DNA from: an uncultured beta proteobacterium
GTDB taxonomy: Bacteria > Pseudomonadota > Gammaproteobacteria > Burkholderiales > Burkholderiaceae
Reading direction: 5' to 3'
Length of the DNA stretch: 64,000 bases
Assembly: GCA_903935355.1 (NCBI GenBank)
Contig: CAIZRK010000020.1
Span: 19,515 to 83,514 of the forward strand
Position numbers and translations under genes: made by a program. The notes below the pieces were generated by a model. It did no database searches and was not told the origin of the DNA. It saw only the letters and a program-made list of their open reading frames with translations. Positions 10,823-21,555 of the stretch are shown piece by piece (the first letter of the stretch is position 1; each line of letters begins with the position of its first letter).

Positions 10823-11353
10823 TTAGTTTGTTAAGGAGCCTCGTTGCATAAAACTTAATACTTCACGATCAGCTCCAATCATGAGAAGTTGATCACCATT
10901 ACGAACAATGCTGCGGTAATCATTGAGCTCATAGAGAAAATCATTTTCCAGTTCCATGCGTTGAGGGCTACAAGCCATCTTAGTACTCACAATTTGATCT
11001 AAAGTAAATCCACGAGCATCCTCATTTAAGCGAGCGGTAAACCGGTTGCAGCCTGTAGATCCACTAATGCGATCTCCATTGGCATCAAATTGGATTTGGA
11101 TGGGGTTGCTAGTTTCGCCTTGAGGTATTTGGCGTGTTCGCACTTCACCCATGGCATTAGGGCTTAAGTTCCAGCGAACTAACTCCCATTTGGTATTGCG
11201 TAATTCACTGCTAGGAGGGCTAGTTTTCGCATTACAGGGAGGAATGATGTTTGCACATGCCGTTAAAAGACACAAACCGGCGCATGAAATAGCCAAAATG
11301 ACCTTATTTAAAGGGCGCAGCAGGGGGGTAAAAAGTGCTATTTTAATGGCCAT
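10823..11353 (-). CDS. META-domain lipoprotein-like
   Basis: Hydrophobic N-terminus ending LLTACAN; NTKWELVRW...ISGSTGCNRFTARL...TKMACSPQRMELE, META/HslJ-like signature. Confidence 0.75.
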   Translation of the reverse strand: MAIKIALFTPLLRPLNKVILAISCAGLCLLTACANIIPPCNAKTSPPSSELRNTKWELVRWNLSPNAMGEVRTRQIPQGETSNPIQIQFDANGDRISGSTGCNRFTARLNEDARGFTLDQIVSTKMACSPQRMELENDFLYELNDYRSIVRNGDQLLMIGADREVLSFMQRGSLTN

Positions 11354-11600
11354 AAGCTTATAACATATTGTTTTTATTAGAAAAATTCATTATTACAGCG
11401 CCTTATTCTACTGATTAAGCTCAGGATGTGCTTGCTTAAAAAGGTGGATCAACTAGGGGTTTTCGTCTAGAATATGAGGTTTTCCGCTACACCGTGCATT
11501 TGTTTTATGCATTTGCTTAGTGTGTTGGATCCCAAGATTTTGTAGTAATTTCATTGGGTTGTAATCAACCTGTTTTCATTTTAGATTTTAAGGAATAAGT

Positions 11601-11846
11601 ATGGTCGTCATTCGACTGGCACGCGGCGGTTCTAAGAAGCGCCCTTTTTACAGCATTGTTGCTACTGATAAGCGTAATCGTCGCGACTCGAACTTTATCG
11701 AGCGTATTGGTTATTTCAATCCACAGGCAGCTGAAGCTGAGCAGGCAATGCGCATTGCTCAAGATCGTTTGACCTATTGGACTGGCGTTGGCGCACAAGT
11801 TTCTCCAACTGTAGTCCGTTTGATCAAAAATAATCCTGCAGTCTAA
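11601..11846 (+). CDS. rpsP: 30S ribosomal protein S16
   Basis: [41 protein letters not shown]. Confidence 0.97.
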   Translation: MVVIRLARGGSKKRPFYSIVATDKRNRRDSNFIERIGYFNPQAAEAEQAMRIAQDRLTYWTGVGAQVSPTVVRLIKNNPAV

Positions 11847-11857
11847 AGACTTTATTG

Positions 11858-11894
11858 CTAAAGACTTTGTCTTGATGGTGAAGTCTTTAGTTTT
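11858..11894 (+). terminator. Hairpin plus T-tract between rpsP and rimM (terminator or attenuator)
   Basis: CTAAAGACT (11858-11866) pairs with AGTCTTTAG (11882-11890), followed by TTTT. Confidence 0.55.
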
Positions 11895-11939
11895 AGGAAG
11901 CATCAGTAGTTTTATTGAGGGAATTTTGGTGTATTCAAG

Positions 11940-12503
11940 ATGAGCTCACCTTCACTTGCTGATTTGATTGAGCTTGGTGCTGTTCAGGATGCTCAAGGCT
12001 TACAGGGCCAAATTAAGGTTCGTCCTCATTCCTCAGATCCTGTAACCCTACTATCTAGTAAAAAAATTTATTTATCACTCATTCCCCGGCGAAGTGAGGG
12101 CCTAGCTGCGATTGATGTGCAGTCTTCATTACGGACTTATAAAGTAAAGCAAGCCAAGATGCATAGCGGCACAGTCGTTATTGCTTTAGAGGGTGTTACC
12201 GATCGTGACCAAGCTGAATTATTAAAAGGTGCGCGAATACTGGTGGGGCGCGAAGGGTTTCCAAAGACCGAGAGTGATAGCTATTACTGGGTTGATTTGA
12301 TTGGCTGCAAAGTGATTAATCTCCAGGGGGAAAGTCTAGGAGAGATCATTGAAATTTCTGATAACGGTGCTCATGGCGTGATTGCCATTGGCAATCTTGA
12401 TACCAAAGTAGTCAATCAGTTAGTTCCTTTTGTTAAAGAGATCGTTCAGAATGTCGACCTACCGAACAAATTGATTACCTTGGATTGGCAAGCAGATTGG
12501 TAA
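11940..12503 (+). CDS. rimM: Ribosome maturation factor RimM
   Basis: ELGAVQDAQGLQGQIKVRPHSSDP, YYWVDLIGCKVIN, LVPFVKEIVQNVDL. Confidence 0.94.
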   Translation: MSSPSLADLIELGAVQDAQGLQGQIKVRPHSSDPVTLLSSKKIYLSLIPRRSEGLAAIDVQSSLRTYKVKQAKMHSGTVVIALEGVTDRDQAELLKGARILVGREGFPKTESDSYYWVDLIGCKVINLQGESLGEIIEISDNGAHGVIAIGNLDTKVVNQLVPFVKEIVQNVDLPNKLITLDWQADW

Positions 12504-12545
12504 GCTACTAGCCAAACTCCCTTGTGATCTGTATAAATCTCCTCT

Positions 12546-13292
12546 ATGCGCTTTGATGTAGTTAGCTTATTTCCAGAAATGTTCTCTGCTTTAACGCAGT
12601 GGGGCATTACTGGACGTGCGTGTGAACAGGGTTTAGCTAGTCTAAATCTTTGGAATCCACGCGATTATTGTTCTGACCCCCGCAAGACGGTAGATGATCG
12701 GGCTTATGGCGGAGGACCCGGCATGGTCATGATGGTAAAACCGCTCGAAGATACAATTATTGCCATCAAAGCAGCCCATCAGTCCCAAGGTGTTGTTTCT
12801 GGGCCAGTTTGCTTATTGGCACCTCAGGGTGAGACCTTTTCTCAAAAAATAGCCAAAGATATTCTTAATGACGGCAATGTAACCTTGGTTTGTGGCCGAT
12901 ATGAGGCGGTAGATCAGCGTTTTGTTGACCGCAATGTGGATTTACAGCTTTCAATCGGTGATTTTGTAGTTTCTGGGGGCGAATTACCTGCCATGACCAT
13001 GATGGATGCTGTTATTCGGCTGATTCCTGGGGCTCTAGGTGATGGTGAATCAGCGGTACAAGATAGCTTTATGAACGGTCTTTTAGACTATCCGCACTAT
13101 ACCCGCCCAGAAATATATGAAAATTTATTGGTCCCAGACGTGCTTTTAGGCGGACATCACGCTAAAATAGCAGATTGGCGTCGGCAGAAGTCTTTGGAGC
13201 TGACGCTAAGGCTAAGGCCTGATTTAATTAAATCAGCTAGGGCTAATGGGTTGCTAAGCCAAAAAGATGAGCAATTTCTTCAGACACTGTGA
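12546..13292 (+). CDS. trmD: tRNA (guanine-N1)-methyltransferase
   Basis: [61 protein letters not shown]. Confidence 0.97.
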   Translation: MRFDVVSLFPEMFSALTQWGITGRACEQGLASLNLWNPRDYCSDPRKTVDDRAYGGGPGMVMMVKPLEDTIIAIKAAHQSQGVVSGPVCLLAPQGETFSQKIAKDILNDGNVTLVCGRYEAVDQRFVDRNVDLQLSIGDFVVSGGELPAMTMMDAVIRLIPGALGDGESAVQDSFMNGLLDYPHYTRPEIYENLLVPDVLLGGHHAKIADWRRQKSLELTLRLRPDLIKSARANGLLSQKDEQFLQTL

Positions 13293-13418
13293 TTGATTTC
13301 AGTGTTCAATTAAAAGCTTTTGTTTTGGTTTGGTGAAATTGTTTTAACTACATCCTCTGTCTGGTCCGTTGATGCAAATCTCGGGATTAAACGCTGACAA
13401 GATGTTTAAGGATTAATA

Positions 13419-13817
13419 ATGAATTTGATCGAAAAAATTGAGCAAGAAGAAATTGCTCGCTTAAGCGTTAATAAAACGCTTCCTAGTTTTGCTCCTGGTG
13501 ATACCGTAGTCGTTGGTGTGAACGTTGTTGAAGGTACACGTAAGCGTACCCAAGCATTTGAAGGCGTTGTGATCGCTAAACGCAATCGTGGACTTAACTC
13601 TAGCTTTATCGTTCGCAAGATTTCATCTGGCGAAGGTGTAGAGCGTACATTCCAAACTTTTTCACCATTGATCGCTAGCATTGAAGTTAAGCGTCGCGGC
13701 GATGTCCGTCGTGCAAAGTTGTACTACTTGCGTGATCGTTCAGGTAAGTCTGCCCGTATCAAAGAAAAGCTTCCCGCTCGTAAGGTTAAAGCAGTTGCTG
13801 CTTCAGCCGCCGAGTAA
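13419..13817 (+). CDS. rplS: 50S ribosomal protein L19
   Basis: [55 protein letters not shown]. Confidence 0.97.
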   Translation: MNLIEKIEQEEIARLSVNKTLPSFAPGDTVVVGVNVVEGTRKRTQAFEGVVIAKRNRGLNSSFIVRKISSGEGVERTFQTFSPLIASIEVKRRGDVRRAKLYYLRDRSGKSARIKEKLPARKVKAVAASAAE

Positions 13818-13839
13818 GCCTTACTGTAATACAAATAAG

Positions 13840-13864
13840 AAGGCGGCTTAGGTCGCCTTTTTTG
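13840..13864 (+). terminator. Rho-independent terminator after rplS
   Basis: AAGGCGGCTTAGGTCGCCTTTTTTTG hairpin and T-tract just after rplS stop. Confidence 0.75.
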
Positions 13865-13882
13865 TTAGCCTAAAATACTCCT

Positions 13883-14620
13883 ATGCCTAAGCATTTAAAA
13901 TCGAAAGAACAAGTTATTAATCTTGCTGCCCCTTTGGGTTTTAATGCGCAAGCCGTTCCCATTCATGAAATCTGCGGCAATCAAGCTTTGGTGGCTAGTG
14001 TTATGTTAGATCCGCTTCAATTGAGGCACCGCTTTAAAAACCCCCCAGTTTGGGAGCCAGAAATTACTGATGAGAATCGACATGTTATTGCTGCTGACAT
14101 CATATCTAGGCGTGAAGTTGCAGGGCAAGTGACGCGTGCAGCAGTATTAATACCCCTGTTGTTAAGGCCCGAGGGCTTATCAGTATTGCTAACTCAGAGA
14201 ACTGATCATTTACACGATCATGCCGGTCAAATTAGCTTTCCTGGTGGCCGTATGGATGCCGCAGATATGAGCCCACACGATACCGCCCTAAGGGAGAGCG
14301 AAGAAGAGATTGGCTTGGATCGCAGTAGGGTAGAAATTGTTGGAGATTTACCTCAATATTTGACAGTTTCAGGGTATAGCGTGACGCCTGTAGTGGGTTT
14401 AGTGAAACCTCAGGCAGAATACGTATTAGATACCTTTGAAGTAGCAGATGTTTTTGAAGTGCCTTTACATTTCTTAATGGACCCAACAAATCATCAAGTT
14501 CGGGTTTGGGAAAGCGATCAAGGTAGCCGTCGGTTTTATTCAATGCCCTATGAAAATCGTTTTATCTGGGGTGCTACAGCCGGAATGTTACGTAACCTTT
14601 ACCATTTATTAAAAGTATGA
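13883..14620 (+). CDS. CoA pyrophosphatase, NUDIX family
   Basis: ISFPGGRMDAADMSPHDTALRESEEEIGLD Nudix box. Confidence 0.9.
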   Translation: MPKHLKSKEQVINLAAPLGFNAQAVPIHEICGNQALVASVMLDPLQLRHRFKNPPVWEPEITDENRHVIAADIISRREVAGQVTRAAVLIPLLLRPEGLSVLLTQRTDHLHDHAGQISFPGGRMDAADMSPHDTALRESEEEIGLDRSRVEIVGDLPQYLTVSGYSVTPVVGLVKPQAEYVLDTFEVADVFEVPLHFLMDPTNHQVRVWESDQGSRRFYSMPYENRFIWGATAGMLRNLYHLLKV

Positions 14621-15576
14621 CTTTCTTTTCTATTCTCTTTGCCCTCATTGCCGAGCAATATCGCCCGGTAACAGCCCATCATTGGATCGCGCGACTCACT
14701 GCACGTTGGTTAGATTGGGTTGCCGGTGAATTTGGTGGCAAGACTGAGCAAGGCGCTAGTCCGGTCGGTGCCAGAATGGCCTGTTTGGTCGCCTTCATTT
14801 TGCCGACCTTTCTGGTTTTTGTTCTTTACGTTGTCTTTATGGTTACCTATCCAATTTTGGGGTTTCTGTGGAACGTATTGATTGCCTATTTATTCTTTGG
14901 CTTTCGTCAGTTCAGCCATTCATTTACTGCGGTGCATCAAGCTATTGAGAATCATGATTTGCCCGCAGCGCGTTTGGCTTTAGCAAATTGGTATAGCCCA
15001 GAATTAGATGTCTCCAATTTAAGTGAGACTGAAGTTATTTCTTTAGCACTAGAACGAGCCATTATTGGCTCACATCACCATGTATTTGGGGTGTTGTTTT
15101 GGTTCTTAATGCCAATGGGCCCTGCAGGTGTAGTGCTTTATCGCTTAGCAGATACGGCTTCTCAGCGTTGGTCAGAGAAAGGTGACTTTAATTTAAGCGA
15201 GTCTGCCCGTCATTTTTTCTATGTACTAGATTGGGTACCCGCACGGATTACTGCAATGGGCTTTGCGATCGTGGGGAACTTTGAGGGCGCTGTGTACTCT
15301 TGGCGGCACCTCACTGGTAAATGGTCAGATTCTTTATCAGCGGTCATCTTAGCAGCAGGTAGCGGTGCTTTAGGTGTGCGCTTAGGCGAGCCTATGAGTG
15401 AGCCCGATAGCGATGAAGCCTTGCGAATGGCTGAGGCTGGTGAGGCAGTAGTCTATGAGGTAGGTCTTGAGCCCAACGAACGCACTATGCGTTCTGCGAT
15501 TGGTCTAGTCTGGCGTTTAGTTATCGCTTGGATGGCTTTATTGCTAATGCTGACCATCGCTCTTTGGCTTGGCTAA
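14617..15576 (+). CDS. CobD/CbiB family membrane protein
   Basis: Multi-pass membrane protein; VLFWFLMPMGPAGVVLYRLADTASQRW and VLDWVPARITAMGFAIVGNFEGA resemble CbiB. Confidence 0.8.
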   Translation: MTFFSILFALIAEQYRPVTAHHWIARLTARWLDWVAGEFGGKTEQGASPVGARMACLVAFILPTFLVFVLYVVFMVTYPILGFLWNVLIAYLFFGFRQFSHSFTAVHQAIENHDLPAARLALANWYSPELDVSNLSETEVISLALERAIIGSHHHVFGVLFWFLMPMGPAGVVLYRLADTASQRWSEKGDFNLSESARHFFYVLDWVPARITAMGFAIVGNFEGAVYSWRHLTGKWSDSLSAVILAAGSGALGVRLGEPMSEPDSDEALRMAEAGEAVVYEVGLEPNERTMRSAIGLVWRLVIAWMALLLMLTIALWLG

Positions 15577-16534
15577 TTCCTTGAAGTTGCGTATCAGCTG
15601 TTTTTGAATCAGATCGTAATTGTCTAAAGAGCGCTAGTCTTTCTGGGGCTATGTCATTTCTGGATACTGCTTCACGTACTGCGCAATCTGGCTCTGATTG
15701 ATGAGCGCAATTATGAAAGCGACATTGACCAATCAGATCTTTGAATTCTCTAAAAGCATGCTCAAGTTCACTAACCGACATGTGCGCTAAACCAAATTCC
15801 TGAAAACCTGGTGAATCTATTAAGGCGCCTAATTTACCACTAGCATTTCGACCCCAGGCCTCAGGTAACTCAAAATAGCGACAGGCGGTAGTGGTGTGCT
15901 TGCCAGTATCTAGGCGCACTGAATATTCTTGAGTTAGGGCCGCTGCATCTGGCACCCAGGCATTTAAGAGGCTTGATTTACCCATGCCAGACTGCCCAAC
16001 AAAGACTGATACCTTTCCTTGAATAGCGGGGCGCAAAGCCTCAATCGAGGCAACATCAAATCGGGCGGATACTTCTGTCACTGGATAGCCCATGCGAGCA
16101 TAGGGTGAGATGATTTTTCTAGCATGCGCCAAATTATCTTGGAGATCACATTTATTAAGCAGGATATGCAAACTAATTTGGTTGGCTTCGGCGGCAACTA
16201 CTGCCCTACCTAAAAGGTCGGGTGAGAAAGCTGGTTGGGTTGCTAACACCACTAAAATCTGATCAACATTCGAAGCAATTAATTTACTTTTAAAGGCATC
16301 TGAGCGATAGAGTAAGTTTTCTCTTGGTTCTATCTGGATAATGCGCGCTTGATCCTCCGATGTCATTTCTAATAGCATGCGATCACCCACGGCGCCAATA
16401 TGCTGCTTTGCTGGGGTACTCACCTGAATCAACTTACCAACAGGAGATTGATGACCGCATTGATCTTTAATTAAGCGCTGCGCTAAATAATGCCTGCCAT
16501 AAGATGCAATCAGTAGTGCGCGAAACTGTTCCAT
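15521..16534 (-). CDS. rsgA: Ribosome small subunit-dependent GTPase A
   Basis: VFVGQSGMGKSSLLNAWVPDA circularly permuted GTPase; LIDSPGFQEFGL; zinc motif CRFHNCAHQSEPDCAV. Confidence 0.95.
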   Translation of the reverse strand: MEQFRALLIASYGRHYLAQRLIKDQCGHQSPVGKLIQVSTPAKQHIGAVGDRMLLEMTSEDQARIIQIEPRENLLYRSDAFKSKLIASNVDQILVVLATQPAFSPDLLGRAVVAAEANQISLHILLNKCDLQDNLAHARKIISPYARMGYPVTEVSARFDVASIEALRPAIQGKVSVFVGQSGMGKSSLLNAWVPDAAALTQEYSVRLDTGKHTTTACRYFELPEAWGRNASGKLGALIDSPGFQEFGLAHMSVSELEHAFREFKDLIGQCRFHNCAHQSEPDCAVREAVSRNDIAPERLALFRQLRSDSKTADTQLQGISQAKERWSALAIKPSKR

Positions 16535-16549
16535 TAATGATTAAAGTTT

Positions 16550-17800
16550 TTAGCTAAATCGTTTGAGATTAGCAATGCGTAATGGTGCGGGGGGGTGCGA
16601 ACTATAAAAAGCGGTATAGATTGGATCTGGAGTTAAGGTGGAAGCATTATCTTGATACAGTTTTACTAAAGCGGAGATCAAATCACTCGCAGATGATTTT
16701 TCTGCTGCAAATCCATCTGCCTCATATTCATGTTTTCGAGAGGCCAAGCTAGAGAGGGGTGTGAAGAAAAAGCTAAATACGGGGGAGATCAACATGAAGA
16801 GGGCTAAAGCTAGGCCACCGTTATAGCCATTGGGATTAGGCATGACGCCCAGATCGCTATAAAACCAAGCTTGCGTACTAATCCAGCCTAAGAGGGCAAA
16901 CATCGCAAAGCTTAAGACAAAAGAAACGAGTAAGCGCTTGCGAATGTGATTACATTTGTAGTGCCCTAGTTCATGAGCGAGTACAGCCTCTACTTCACCC
17001 GGGTTCAGTTTTTCAATAAGGGTGTCAAAAAAGACAATGCGCTTGGCCTTACCCATTCCGGCAAAAAATGCGTTTCCATGAGCGCTGCGTTTACTACCGT
17101 CCATCACAAAGAGACCTTGACTGGCAAAATCACAACGTTTTAACAAAGCCTCGATTTGGGTTTTAAGAGCACCCTCTTCTAACGCTTGGAACTTATTAAA
17201 TAGGGGTGCGATAAAGCTCGGGAAGATCCATTGCATTAAAAGACTAAAGGCGGTGAGAACACCCCAAGCCCAGAGCCACCAGAGGTCGCCAGCTCCAGCC
17301 ATGAGGCTCAGAATAATCCATAGCAGTGGAACACCAATAGCCGCGCCTACGCTAATACCCTTCACCATATCGCTAAAGAATAGCTTTTTGCTCATGCGGT
17401 TAAAGCCAAAACGCTCTTCTAGATAAAACTGCTTGTACCAAGAAAAAGGCAGATCGATGATTCCGGAAATAATAACGATGGCTACCAGTAGGGCAATTTG
17501 CTGTGCAATACCTTGGCCTAATAATTGTAAAAGGGCGAGATTGAGTATCTGTAAGCCACCCAAGAGGGTGAAGGCAATTAGAATGATGGCGCTCGCCCCA
17601 TTCTCTAAAATACCTAGGCGTAATTTGGCAATGGTGTAGTCAGCTGCTTTTTGGTGCTCAGCCAAAGTAATCTGGGAGGCAAATTCAGTAGGCACACTAT
17701 CGCGGTGCATCGCGACGTGCCGAATTTGACGTTGGGTTAACCAATGGCGTAGACCAAAGCTAGCAATAAAGGCAAATAGAAAAACAATTGTGAAGGTCAT
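16550..17800 (-). CDS. M48 family metalloprotease (Ste24/CAAX-protease-like)
   Basis: [10 protein letters not shown] zinc motif, [10 protein letters not shown], multi-pass hydrophobic segments. Confidence 0.92.
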   Translation of the reverse strand: MTFTIVFLFAFIASFGLRHWLTQRQIRHVAMHRDSVPTEFASQITLAEHQKAADYTIAKLRLGILENGASAIILIAFTLLGGLQILNLALLQLLGQGIAQQIALLVAIVIISGIIDLPFSWYKQFYLEERFGFNRMSKKLFFSDMVKGISVGAAIGVPLLWIILSLMAGAGDLWWLWAWGVLTAFSLLMQWIFPSFIAPLFNKFQALEEGALKTQIEALLKRCDFASQGLFVMDGSKRSAHGNAFFAGMGKAKRIVFFDTLIEKLNPGEVEAVLAHELGHYKCNHIRKRLLVSFVLSFAMFALLGWISTQAWFYSDLGVMPNPNGYNGGLALALFMLISPVFSFFFTPLSSLASRKHEYEADGFAAEKSSASDLISALVKLYQDNASTLTPDPIYTAFYSSHPPAPLRIANLKRFS

Positions 17801-17815
17801 GAGATCATTATAGAT

Positions 17816-18403
17816 ATGAGCGAAAAAACAAGTACCCCAGCTGTAAAGTCAGCACCGAGCGATGAGCACCTGATTTGGGTAGATATGGAAATGTCAGGCT
17901 TAGATCCTGAAAAAGAGCGAATCTTGGAGATTGCCATCATTGTGACTGATGCTCACCTCAATACGATTGCTATAGCCCCGGTTTGGGTGATCCATCAAGA
18001 TGATGCCTTGTTAGATGCTATGGATACTTGGAATAAAGGGACTCATGGCCGATCTGGATTAATTGATAAGGTTAAGGCTGCCTCACAGGATGAGGCGTCT
18101 GTTGAGGCGGAATGCATCGCCTTTTTAAAAAAATACATCAAAGCAGGTATTGCGCCTATGTGTGGCAACACAATTGGGCAAGATCGGCGCTTTATGGCCA
18201 AGTACATGCCTAAGTTAGAAAACTACTTTCATTATCGGAATATCGACGTTTCTACCTTAAAAGAGCTATGCAAACGTTGGCATCCAGAGTTGGTTAAAGG
18301 CTTCACCAAGAGACAGGCTCACACAGCTTTGGCTGATATTGAAGAATCAATAGAGGAACTGAAGTACTACCGTGAGAAGTTCATAGTCCCATTGCCTTCA
18401 TAA
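17816..18403 (+). CDS. orn: Oligoribonuclease
   Basis: [58 protein letters not shown]. Confidence 0.96.
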   Translation: MSEKTSTPAVKSAPSDEHLIWVDMEMSGLDPEKERILEIAIIVTDAHLNTIAIAPVWVIHQDDALLDAMDTWNKGTHGRSGLIDKVKAASQDEASVEAECIAFLKKYIKAGIAPMCGNTIGQDRRFMAKYMPKLENYFHYRNIDVSTLKELCKRWHPELVKGFTKRQAHTALADIEESIEELKYYREKFIVPLPS

Positions 18404-18422
18404 GAAGTAAAAAGCATTCTTT

Positions 18423-19046
18423 TTACTTTTTTAAGGCGCTTTTGGGCCTAAAAGACTTAATAACTGATTCATTCGTTTCGATATAAGGGCCGCCAAGCAG
18501 ATCAATGCAATAGGGCACCGCCGCAAAAATCCCAGGAATAATTACTTTTCCCTCCTCATCTTTAAGCCCTTCTAAGGTCTCTTGAATCGCTTTTGGCTGG
18601 CCAGGCAAATTGATGACTAGGGCAGAGTGGCCTTCAATTTCTCGTAAAACAGCAGTTTGACGGGAGAGGATGGCTGTGGGGACAAAGCGTAGGCTAATTT
18701 GTCGCATTTGCTCGCCAAAACCGGGCATTTCCCGCGTTCCAGCCTCAAGAGTGGCCTCAGGGGTCACATCTCGGCGAGAAGGGCCTGTACCGCCTGTAGT
18801 GAGGACTAGATCGCACCCTAACTCATCAACATGATCTACGATGGTTTCTGTAATAATTTCGCGTTCATCGGCAATGAGGCATTCAAAGAAAACACAGGGG
18901 GTGCTTAGGGCGCTAATGAGCCAGTTTTTCAGGGCCGGGATTCCTTCATCAGTATAGATACCCTTGCTAGCTCGGTCGGAGATCGAGATTAGACCAATTT
19001 TAATTTCATTAGGAGTGGATCGTTTCCAAGCTTCGGTATGCTTCAT
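18423..19046 (-). CDS. mog: Molybdopterin adenylyltransferase
   Basis: IGLISISDRASKGIYTDEGIPAL, LVLTTGGTGPSRRDVTPEAT, LVINLPGQPKAI. Confidence 0.9.
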   Translation of the reverse strand: MKHTEAWKRSTPNEIKIGLISISDRASKGIYTDEGIPALKNWLISALSTPCVFFECLIADEREIITETIVDHVDELGCDLVLTTGGTGPSRRDVTPEATLEAGTREMPGFGEQMRQISLRFVPTAILSRQTAVLREIEGHSALVINLPGQPKAIQETLEGLKDEEGKVIIPGIFAAVPYCIDLLGGPYIETNESVIKSFRPKSALKK

Positions 19047-19072
19047 GTTTCTATTCTAGCTATTATTAGGGC

Positions 19073-20419
19073 ATGTTTACATACACACCAAATCAGTTCA
19101 AGGAAATTATTGATTTTATGCTCAAAGAGGCTCGCCGTAGGGGTGCCTCAGATGCAGTAGCAGAGATATCAGAGGGGCAAGGACTTTCGGTCACAGTTCG
19201 CAAAGGTGAAATCGAGACCATTGAGCAAAGCCTGGATAAACAAGTAGGCGTCACGGTTTTTTTGGGGCACCATCGTGGTAATGCCAGTACTAGTGATTTT
19301 TCAAGAGCGTCTTTACGTGCTACGGTAGAGGCTGCGTACCATATTGCTCAGCATACGGCTGAGGATATTTGTGCGGGCCCAGCTGAAAAAGATTTACTGG
19401 AAAAAAATCCGCTCGACCTAGATTTATTTCATCCATGGGCGCTAGATTCTGCTACTGCAGTTGAGATCGCCCGAGCGGCAGAAGGTGCTGCATTTTCAGT
19501 GAGTAAGCAGATTAAAAATAGCGATGGGGCTTCTGTTTCAGCGCACCACGCACATTTTATGATGGGGACAAGCCATGGGTTTATGGGCGGCTATCCTTTT
19601 TCTCGTCACTATATCTCTTGCGCCCCCATCGCTAATGAGACCGGAAAAAAATCACGCATGCAACGCGATGATTGGTATTCAAGCTCCCGTATACCTGAAG
19701 ATCTAGCTAATCCAGTAGCAATTGGAAATTATGCAGCCCAGCGTGCGCTTTCACGCCTTAATGCTAAATCACTAACGACGCGTCGGTGCCCCGTGATTTT
19801 TGAAGCACCTCTTGCTGCTGGCCTATTAGGCAGTCTAGTGCAAGCAGTTTCTGGGGGCGCGCTTTATCGTCGATCTAGTTTTTTACTAGATAGTTTGGGT
19901 AAGCAAGTGCTAGCTAAACATCTCAGTATTTTTGAAAACCCTCATCTTAAATCCATGACAGGGAGTGCACCATTCGATGAGGAGGGCGTGAAGACTTCTG
20001 CTCGCACTGTTGTGGAAAAGGGTATCTTAGAAGGCTACTTTCTATCGACTTACTCAGCGCGTAAGTTGGGTATGAAAACTACTGGAAATGCTGGCGGATC
20101 TCATCACCTCACTTTGCAAAGTAGCAAAACCTCTAAAGGTGGTTTACCTGGATTACTCCAGCAGATGGGTAAGGGTTTATTGGTGACAGAGCTAATGGGT
20201 CAAGGGGTAAATTATGTTACGGGGGATTATTCTCGCGGTGCCTTTGGTTACTGGGTAGAAAATGGAGAAATTCAATATCCAGTAGAAGGCATTACGATTG
20301 CTGGTAATTTGCGTGAGATGCTATTAGATATTCAGATGATTGGAAGCGATACATTGATTCGTGGGACCAAAGAGACAGGTTCGATCTTGGTTGGGTCGAT
20401 GACCGTTGGCGGTAAATAA
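19073..20419 (+). CDS. pmbA: Metalloprotease PmbA/TldE
   Basis: VTVRKGEIETIEQSLDKQVGVTVFLGHHRGNASTSD; FGYWVENGEIQYPVEGITIAGNLREML. Confidence 0.94.
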   Translation: MFTYTPNQFKEIIDFMLKEARRRGASDAVAEISEGQGLSVTVRKGEIETIEQSLDKQVGVTVFLGHHRGNASTSDFSRASLRATVEAAYHIAQHTAEDICAGPAEKDLLEKNPLDLDLFHPWALDSATAVEIARAAEGAAFSVSKQIKNSDGASVSAHHAHFMMGTSHGFMGGYPFSRHYISCAPIANETGKKSRMQRDDWYSSSRIPEDLANPVAIGNYAAQRALSRLNAKSLTTRRCPVIFEAPLAAGLLGSLVQAVSGGALYRRSSFLLDSLGKQVLAKHLSIFENPHLKSMTGSAPFDEEGVKTSARTVVEKGILEGYFLSTYSARKLGMKTTGNAGGSHHLTLQSSKTSKGGLPGLLQQMGKGLLVTELMGQGVNYVTGDYSRGAFGYWVENGEIQYPVEGITIAGNLREMLLDIQMIGSDTLIRGTKETGSILVGSMTVGGK

Positions 20420-20437
20420 AGCCTAAAGGAGAGGGTA

Positions 20438-21520
20438 ATGCAAAGACGTTCTTTTTTGAAAAAAGCCACTATCGGTGCGGGTGCTGTTGCATTAGCGATC
20501 CCATCGATGGCGCAAAATTTACCAACACTTAATTGGCGTTTGGTTTCGAGTTTCCCCAAATCTTTAGATACCTTATTTGGTACCCCCGAAGTATTTGCCA
20601 ACTCGTTACGCAAAGCTACTGATGGCAAATTTAATATTAAAGTTTTTGCCGCGGGTGAGGTGGTGCCTCCTCTTCAAGTGCTAGATGCAGTTCAAAATGG
20701 AACAGTTGAATGCGGCCATACTGCGAGTTATTACTATATTGGAAAAAATAGCGCCTTTATCTTTGATACTGCCGCCCCCTTTGGGTTAACAGGACGCCAG
20801 CAAAATGCATGGATGCTTCATGGTAATGGTATGAAGCTCATGCGTGAACTCTATGCTAGTTACAACATTGTGAATTTCCTTGGTGGACAAACTGGCACTC
20901 AAATGGGAGGTTGGTTTCGTAAGGAAATTAAGTCACCAGAAGATCTTAAAGGGCTTAAATTTCGGATAGCTGGTTTTGCTGGTCAGGTGCTCTCAAAGTT
21001 GGGCGTCGTACCTCAGCAATTACCTGCTGGTGAAATTTATTCTGCGCTAGAAAAAGGCACCATTGATGCTGCAGAATTTGTGGGCCCTTATGACGATGAA
21101 AAATTAGGCCTAGCAAAAGTAGCTAAGAACTATTACTACCCAGCTTGGTGGGAAGGTGCGGCTGGACTATCATTTCTGGTTAACAAAAAGAAGTGGGATG
21201 AATTGCCCCCCTCTTACCAGGCCGCGTGGGAAGCAGCCTGCTTTGAAGCGCATACCGATATGTGTGCCAAGTATGATGCCTTTAATCCCCCCGCATTACA
21301 GCGCTTAATTCAGAACGGTGCGATATTAAGAAAGTTCAATACGTCCATCATGGATGCTTGTTTTAAGGCAACACAAGAAACCTATGCCGAAGAGTCTGCT
21401 AAAAACCCTCAGTTTAAGAAAATCTTTGAGGACTATCGCGCCTTTAGAAACATGGAAGCCCAATGGTTTGGTTTAGCAGAGCAGGCATTTGCTCAGTATA
21501 GTTTTGCCAAAAAGCTTTAG
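20438..21520 (+). CDS. TRAP transporter substrate-binding protein, orphan (no adjacent permease)
   Basis: Twin-Arg-type signal MQRRSFLKKATIGAGAVALAIPSMAQ; DctP-like LKGLKFRIAGFAGQVLSKLGVVPQQLPAGEIYSALEKGTIDAAEFVGPYDD. Confidence 0.88.
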   Translation: MQRRSFLKKATIGAGAVALAIPSMAQNLPTLNWRLVSSFPKSLDTLFGTPEVFANSLRKATDGKFNIKVFAAGEVVPPLQVLDAVQNGTVECGHTASYYYIGKNSAFIFDTAAPFGLTGRQQNAWMLHGNGMKLMRELYASYNIVNFLGGQTGTQMGGWFRKEIKSPEDLKGLKFRIAGFAGQVLSKLGVVPQQLPAGEIYSALEKGTIDAAEFVGPYDDEKLGLAKVAKNYYYPAWWEGAAGLSFLVNKKKWDELPPSYQAAWEAACFEAHTDMCAKYDAFNPPALQRLIQNGAILRKFNTSIMDACFKATQETYAEESAKNPQFKKIFEDYRAFRNMEAQWFGLAEQAFAQYSFAKKL

Positions 21521-21555
21521 TCTAGATTGACTCCAAACTGAATTCATTTGAAGAT

